From assembly GCA_025331125.1 (NCBI GenBank), contig JAOALB010000002.1, forward strand, positions 496,001 to 560,000: a DNA stretch of 64,000 bases. Direction: 5' to 3'. The notes under the pieces are model-generated. The model worked only from the letters and a program-made list of their open reading frames with translations. It searched no databases and was not told the DNA's origin. The position numbers and the translations under genes were made by a program. Shown here piece by piece: positions 58,018 through 64,000 of the stretch. How positions within the stretch are numbered: the first letter of the stretch is position 1; each line of letters starts with the position of its first letter. Source of the DNA: Mycogone perniciosa. Its lineage: Eukaryota; Ascomycota; Sordariomycetes; Hypocreales; Hypocreaceae.

Positions 58018-61000
58018 TTACTCCAATCGCAGTTCTTCTACCAAGGCCTTGATCTGGCTTTTGTCTGCCGCCGCCCAATCCACACCTGTCAAACCGTGTC
58101 CGTTGCCAATTTCCTCTTCCCCGTCGTCTCCACTACCCACGAGGCCCCAAAGTTCATCCACTACTGCGCTTCGGACTCGCGGCCAGGGGTGCAGCATGAG
58201 CGCTCCAAGTCTTTTGCGAGCCTCCTTCGCGCCACCCTCCAATGTGCCGTCCCCGCCTGTGGCTCCGGCAGCAGTGACTCCGCCATAGACTTTGACGCAC
58301 GCCGCGATCTTGCGGACATTGCCCGTCTTGTAACCTGCTTTCTGGGTCTGCAGGCACAAGCTACGGTAGTTGATGTCCTGACATTGCTGGAAGAGTCCAG
58401 TATGGAAGAGGAAGGCAATGATTTCCAGGGTTGAAACGATGATGCGGTCCTCACCCTGGCATGTCTTCAGGTTATGCAGAAGCGCAGCACAGACGAGCTG
58501 CAGGTTTCCAGCAGACTCCTCACAGAAGTCGGTCAGCGCGGCCCGGCTTGCAATGACCAGGTCCTCGTTGCCTGTATCTGCTGAAGTTACAAAGCCAGCC
58601 ATGAGGCCACCCATCCATGCACCCGTGTCGGTCTTGGCTGTGTCCGAGATACATGGGTGAAGACAGTCCAACGAAACGAGCTTGAGAAGCGAAGCGAAGT
58701 AGGTCTTGGAAGAAAACGTAAACAACTCGAATCGCTCGGCGTGACTGGGAAGCATTAGCATTAGCATTAGCCGTCATGTCTGTCAGTGGCTTTGCTTGGT
58801 ATCCTTACCTCTGTGACATGAGTAGCGCCACAACATCCTTGGCCTCACGGCGGACCCTGTCTAGTTTCTCTGCAGAGAGGCGTAGGATGCTGTATATCAG
58901 CTTCTGCACTGATGTCTCCGCCCACCCAGCTTGATTAGAAGCGCCTCCAATGTCCTCCCACAGGACCTTGATTGCTTTGAGAGTCTGGAACCGCACTAGC
59001 GACCCTTCGTCTCCTCGAGCAGTCGTTGTATAGTCATTAAGTCCATCTGTAAGAAGATCCAGGAAGACCGTGGGCTTATTCCTGAGAATACGACTGCGCA
59101 GAAGGCTTTGAAGAAGGGCAACTCTGGTTTCGATCTCCTTGTCCACGCTCCACCGCCCAAGGAAAGCGGCGCACACAACATCGGTTTTGTAACCCTCTTT
59201 GGAGATGCCCTGGGCAAGTGGCTGGGCCATTGCCATGGCATGATAATAGCCGTTGCCAGCTGCATTGGAGCGACTGCCTGGTTTGGCCGCTACCATCGTT
59301 GCCCATTCTTCTAGGATGTATGTCCGTTGGTTAGGTTTGGATAGTATCAGTAGCATTAAACCGGCGGCAGAGGCTGGCTCGACTGTCTCTTGCTCGCTCC
59401 TGTTAAGCCAGTCGGGCACCACATCCCGTAGCTTTGAAGTCAAGGCCTGGACTTCAGCAGGGGCTTGATGTATCGAATCAAAAGCACCAACAAGGTCCAG
59501 GTAGCCATTGGCTCTATCCGGTGATAAGATGTCACCCCCCCTTTCTCGTTTTTGACGAGGGTTGTTGTCACCAAAAGCCGCTGCTTGGATAAGGGGAAGT
59601 GAGGAAACAGCTAGACGACTTGCTGCCTCTGCGATAAGCTCGGGGCGACGATATCCACTAACCTTGCAGTCCTCTAGAATACTAGACACATGTGAGAGGA
59701 CTTTGAGAAACAGTGGCCGATTCACGGGGATATCGTTGGATGCTTTCTGAGCGAGTTCAGGAAATTTATCCACCACGGCAGCAAAGCATGTTAAAAGTCC
59801 GTGTCGTTCTTCGACTTGACGCTTCTGCAAGCTGCTCAACCGATCCATGACTAAATCAACGGATGCTTCAAACCGCGAGAATGGTTCCTCAGAAGTCGGA
59901 TCAGATAGCTCTGCTGTCAAGACCCCAAAGGCAGCTCCAGCGACTCTTCGGGAAGCTGTATCCATATCTCCGATTCCTCGCCAGCCAAGAATGCCGTCTA
60001 CCATAGCCTCGCCATATTGACTTGACAACTTCGTAGCATTAGTAGCTACCTCCTGGATAGCACGAGACCGTCGGGCGACAGCGTGGTAGTCGACAGTTTG
60101 AACAACTCCTATGCCTTGATCGACCGTATCAGGGTGTCGGCCGATGAGTTCTTGCAACGCAGCTGATGCTCCGCGCCTAATATTTCCTTCTGGGTCCAGA
60201 GATGCCGTCATGACCAGCTCAGTGGCAAGGACTTGTAGGATCGAACTTGAAGACGAATGCGACTTAGCAGCGTAGACCGACTTGGTAGGGACATCCAAGA
60301 GCTCCTGAGTCGTGTATCGACGAGCTAGGGCCCAAATACCAAAACATGCAGCATCTCGAACATTGGCTCCTACACTAGCCCCTGATACACCTCGTTGCTC
60401 AAAGGAGAGTCCGAGAAGGAGGGCATGAAAGATGTCTGAAAGCTGCCGAGCTGGCGGAGATCGTCGATAAAGTAGATGAGATAGCGTCAAAATCAAGCCA
60501 TGCCATTCCAGAGAATTCACCGCAGATAGGTCTCTAACAGGCTTTGCTCCTGATTTAGTCGATGTCCTATTCCAGAGAACGTTGCGGTTGAGAGACTCCA
60601 AGACAGCCTCGACGACTTGTGATGCCATGTCAGGATCGAGCTTCAGGGTGATCATGCTAAGGGATTTGCTCGCGGACAAGCGGACAGGAGTATCATTATC
60701 TGACAAGCTCTCTAGAAGGTATTCGATCGCATTTTCTGTCAACACCGTGCTCTTCATGTCTTGCTGAGGCTGACGTAGAAGGGAAATGACTAGCGAGCGG
60801 ATAACCTTGAGCATCATTTTCCTCGCCGAAGCTAGGGCCATGATGATCTTTGAAACCTCATTATCGCCCGCCGAGATGGCGAGGACGGTGTCAAAAATTG
60901 AAGGCAGATATCTGTCCATGTCAGAAGTCTCTGAGGCGGAACGGAGGACTCCAGCCAGGAACGAAAGTACACCCAGGTAAAAGTACGGATTCTGCAGCTC

Positions 61001-61902
61001 CTGGTCTTTCTGTGGCTGAAGAGATATTAAGGACCACTGCACAAGGCTGTCGAGGACACCGAGCTCCTGCATATCTCGTCTCATTGCTACCCTCACGAGG
61101 AGAGCTTTGGCGGCATCTCTCTCCTTGCCTGGCGAAGCAAGATACTTGATGCCCAGAGGGATGACCCTCATAGTAAGGCCAGGGACGTTGGTTGGCCATG
61201 TAAAGCCTGGGATGGGTGGTATGACACCTTCATCGAGATCTGCGGATGAGATTGTGGAGAGGTCAAAGGGGGCAAGGAGGAGGTGCGAGAGCCAGAGGAG
61301 CGCAATATAACGCTGTTCCCAAGCCCAGCCCTCTGAAGACGGTCCTTCCGGAGAGGATTCGTCTACTGGACCTTTCTGCTCCATATCCTCGACTGCAGAC
61401 AGTAAGAGCTCCAAATACTTGGTTTCGACGTTGAGAAATCGTATAATGACCTTCTCCCCACGGACCTTACAGAAAGAATAGAGAATCCTACAGATTGCAT
61501 AGTCAAGGGAAACTAGCAAGTTGGAACGATTATGGACACGTTTCTGTCGGTGGCAAGTTTGAAGATATTCCAGATATGTTTCTGCCAGGAATGGAATCCA
61601 CTTTGGTAAGTGAGGATCCAGAAGCTGCGGCAACTCTTGGAACAAGTCCAGCACCTATTGTCGCGTTGCCATAGTCAGTTATATGGACCAGACTACAGAC
61701 TGCAGACGACAAGATGGACAACTTCACTTACAGCACAAGTTGCCTTCATAGTTTCCCTCAGACGAACCCATGGTCGAATTCGTGTACCTCCATGGCCGTC
61801 TGGTTTCCGGAGGTGGGTTGTGAGGCCATGATCAAGGTCCTTGACAAGATCCTTGGAGCTTTTGTACAGCTGAACATCGGCTTCCGTTTCTGTAGCATCC
61901 AT
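58018..61902 (-). CDS. cin1: Tubulin-folding cofactor D (Cin1/Alp1/TBCD)
   Basis: Exons 61902-61732, 61654-58809 and 58744-58018 give 1247 residues. Exon 1 (MDATETEADVQL...KATCA) joins VLDLFQELPQLLDPHLPKWI, a conserved N-terminal TBCD block. The protein is almost wholly helical HEAT-type repeats, and the family block FGIWALARRYTTQEL is present. TBCD captures beta-tubulin and joins the cofactor complex that releases alpha/beta dimers; loss affects microtubules and chromosome stability. The length is typical. The last intron (58808-58745) has three CTAAT branch-point-like words in a 6-base repeat just before its acceptor. No truncation is seen. Confidence 0.94.
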
Positions 61903-62764
61903 CTTGATATGGGCCTAGAAAGGGTCAACAGGAAGGATTGAGTTGCTAGCTTCTATGGCTCCAGACTCGCTGATATGGGCATAAGAGAAATGTCAGGCAC
62001 CACTTTGGGGGTGACTGAAGTGGGGTATCAATGTCTCGCACTCTCTAATCAGGCAGCCAGATATGAGTAGACAATTCCAAGCAGCCCCAGGGCATGTCCA
62101 AATCAGCAGTATTTCGTGATATAGCAACAAAGAGCCTTGAGCCTTGAGCTGCGATGTGTAATGTTGGGGTAGGCTTGACCGTTCTTTGGTGTGTTGGAAG
62201 TGGGATGTCGTACAGTCTGGGAGCGGTGAATTTACACTGTATATTTCATTGTAGGGTAGGCCAGAATGGCTTCCAACTGAGATGCCATTGTTAAAGCAGT
62301 CCACGTATTGGATCAATATCAATACTGCCTACGTAATGATGGTGGGAAACCTCATCAACCGCTGTTTAAAAACCCGGTAACAGCACCTGTTGGCCGAAAT
62401 CCCCCACTGTGTGAGCGATTGCTACTCTGTATAAAACCGCGAAAACCTATGAATACTGCAACATACTCCGTAGTGTGATACCAATTTCACCACATCAGCC
62501 TGCACTCCACTCAGCTATGAAACACGGAATAGAAACCATAAGAAGAGAAGTTTGTATTTGCTGCCCTGATCTAGAGAAGGTTCATCTATATGAAGGGTCA
62601 TGTATCATCATCTACCAAACCATTGCACAATTCCAAACAATTTCCATATTGCTCATGGAAAAGAAGCTCTAACAACCGCAAACTCCTTGTACGCCATGAA
62701 CTGAGACATAGAAGCTCATGTTTCCCCCGAAACTGAATCACAATAACACAAAAGAAATCTGAAA
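61903..62764. other. Intergenic region, 0.86 kb
   Basis: Lies between the cofactor D start and the GH76 stop (same strand). No supported gene. It contains one dispersed word near 62466 and is otherwise unremarkable. Confidence 0.5.
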
Positions 62765-63976
62765 TCACCAAACTGCAATCGCCGCAACCAACGCATCCAA
62801 TGCACTGCTGTGCGCTGGTCCCGTGGCCTTCAGATACGGCCCCGTCCACGCCACTCCCAGCTTGTTGTCGTAATTGCGATTCTCATTCCAAATAGAATCG
62901 GCGTTCCGCAGAATAAAGTCCCTGAAAGTGTCGCTCCGTGCCAGTTCATTCAAGTACCCCAAGTTGCGAATGAAAATTCCCTTGAACTGCTGTCCGTCCA
63001 TGCCGCAATGTCCTGGACGTAGTTCACAGCGGTCTGCTTCGACTAAAATGCCATGTTCATTAGACAGGGCCTTGATCGCGGCGTTGGCTATGGTAATCGC
63101 TTTGTCGAGGTAAGATGCGTCCCCTGTGGCAATGGCAAGTTCGCTCAGACCCCCAAGGATCACGCCCTGGTTGTACGACCAAGTTGTTAGACCGTTGTTC
63201 TTACAGTTAGAGTCTAGACCATCGTTGATGAGGTTCTTCGAGTTGATCATGCCACTTTTTTGGAACCAACTCCATTGGGATTTAGCAATCTTGAGATATG
63301 TGTTACTCTTGCTGTTAGAGGATACACGGTTCGCAAGAGCGGCGGCGACGGAGAGGTAGAGCTCATTGGCGATGGCATTGACATATGAACGGTCTTTACT
63401 CCAGTAGATGCCTCCACAGGGCGAACCCGTGCCGGTCTGCATATCCTTGAAGATGTCGATAGCTGAGTCGAGGAAGTCGTTGTCTCCTGTGACGTCGTAG
63501 GCATGAATCAAACCGAGAGCCCACCATCCTTCATCATCGTAATACTCATTGAGGAAACCCGGAAAACCTCGTTTTTCGACAGATCTGCGCTGCTGCCACT
63601 TGGTTGAGGAGCAGCCATGACCGTTAATGCAGTTGGTAGTGCTTGTCATGCCGTTGGTGGACATGGACTTGATAGTCTGGACACCTGCCTTTTGAGCCTG
63701 GACATAGGTATGGCGTATGTAGCCACCAATGTTGAGCTCGTTGGCTTCATCGATTTGTAGAAGGGCAAAGTCGGCCAAAGTAGTCAGGGCATTTCCGCTG
63801 TTCCACCAGGCGTTGTCCCAAAGACCGGCAGTGGGACTGTACCAAGCGGAGTTGAGCTCCTCTATAGCCGTCATGGCATTTTGAACATAGTCTGTAGCTT
63901 CGGAGGCAGAAAGGAGAGTCGAGATGACGGCCGAGCTGGCCAAGACATGTCTCCAGATCCAGCCTGGGAGGATCAT
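62765..63976 (-). CDS. Secreted glycoside hydrolase family 76 (alpha-1,6-mannanase-like)
   Basis: A single exon of 403 residues. The start MILPGWIWRHVLASSAVISTL followed by SASEATDY is a signal peptide with cleavage expected near residue 26. The GH76 catalytic acid pair lies in NEYYDDEGWWALGL (Asp147-Asp148), and further family blocks include GLWDNAWWNSGNAL, NAIANELYLSVAA and WSYNQGVILGGLSELA. GH76 enzymes act on alpha-1,6-linked mannose chains; fungal Dcw1/Dfg5 members are GPI-linked wall enzymes. This protein ends in AIAVW with no hydrophobic GPI tail of the usual length, so it is probably soluble and secreted. Only 24 bases follow its start in the window, so the promoter is cut off. Confidence 0.93.
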   Translation of the reverse strand: MILPGWIWRHVLASSAVISTLLSASEATDYVQNAMTAIEELNSAWYSPTAGLWDNAWWNSGNALTTLADFALLQIDEANELNIGGYIRHTYVQAQKAGVQTIKSMSTNGMTSTTNCINGHGCSSTKWQQRRSVEKRGFPGFLNEYYDDEGWWALGLIHAYDVTGDNDFLDSAIDIFKDMQTGTGSPCGGIYWSKDRSYVNAIANELYLSVAAALANRVSSNSKSNTYLKIAKSQWSWFQKSGMINSKNLINDGLDSNCKNNGLTTWSYNQGVILGGLSELAIATGDASYLDKAITIANAAIKALSNEHGILVEADRCELRPGHCGMDGQQFKGIFIRNLGYLNELARSDTFRDFILRNADSIWNENRNYDNKLGVAWTGPYLKATGPAHSSALDALVAAIAVW

Positions 63977-64000
63977 GTCGGCGATGTTGCTGATGTATGT

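Overview
The window is nuclear DNA from a filamentous ascomycete fungus. The genes carry short GT-AG introns of about 50-120 nt and have the codon use and gene set of Sordariomycetes. Hypocreales is my best guess; I cannot name a genus. No bacterial or viral block, rRNA gene, convincing tRNA gene or intact transposon was found. I rebuilt 17 protein genes, joining exons by hand so that phase is kept through every junction.

Left block (0.2-9.3 kb): a mitochondrial K+/H+-exchange-related protein (+), survival factor Svf1 (-), an AreB/ASD4-type GATA factor (+), a divergent histone H4 variant with six exons (+), and a membrane-anchored GNAT acetyltransferase (-). From 9.3 to 27.4 kb the DNA is gene-poor. 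It holds only a MOSC-domain protein (15.2-16.3 kb, +) and a 52-residue Cys-rich protein (18.6-18.8 kb, -), plus unidentified decayed coding fragments near 12.5-14.9 kb.

Core housekeeping block (27.5-52.4 kb): the bifunctional inositol-pyrophosphate kinase/phosphatase Vip1/Asp1 (-), diverging from Utp21 of the small-subunit processome (+); the tRNA m5C methyltransferase Trm4/Ncl1 (+), converging on the mitochondrial Obg GTPase Mtg2 (-); an uncharacterised fungal protein with a long 5' region (+); Bfr1 (-), diverging from Rpb5 (+); and a seven-helix fungal rhodopsin-domain membrane protein (-). Many of these serve ribosome production, tRNA modification, transcription or mRNP handling. They are neighbours, not an operon.

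Right block: a second gene-poor island (52.4-58.0 kb), then tubulin cofactor D (-) and a secreted GH76 alpha-1,6-mannanase-like enzyme (-).

The most striking unexplained signal is a dispersed short palindromic word family (GTACTCCGTAC / GTACGGAGTAC, with a sister family ACTCGTAC / GTACGAGT). I counted about 40 copies of the 7-base core by eye, against roughly 8 expected by chance. They are concentrated in the two gene-poor islands and none lies in an annotated coding exon. Other points: a dense GATA-site cluster inside the long areB intron next to two alternative in-frame splice pairs and an internal start; the H4 variant, which has a one-residue deletion in the histone fold and no acetylatable K16; and three D-x-G-G-L-L motifs in the rhodopsin-family tail.
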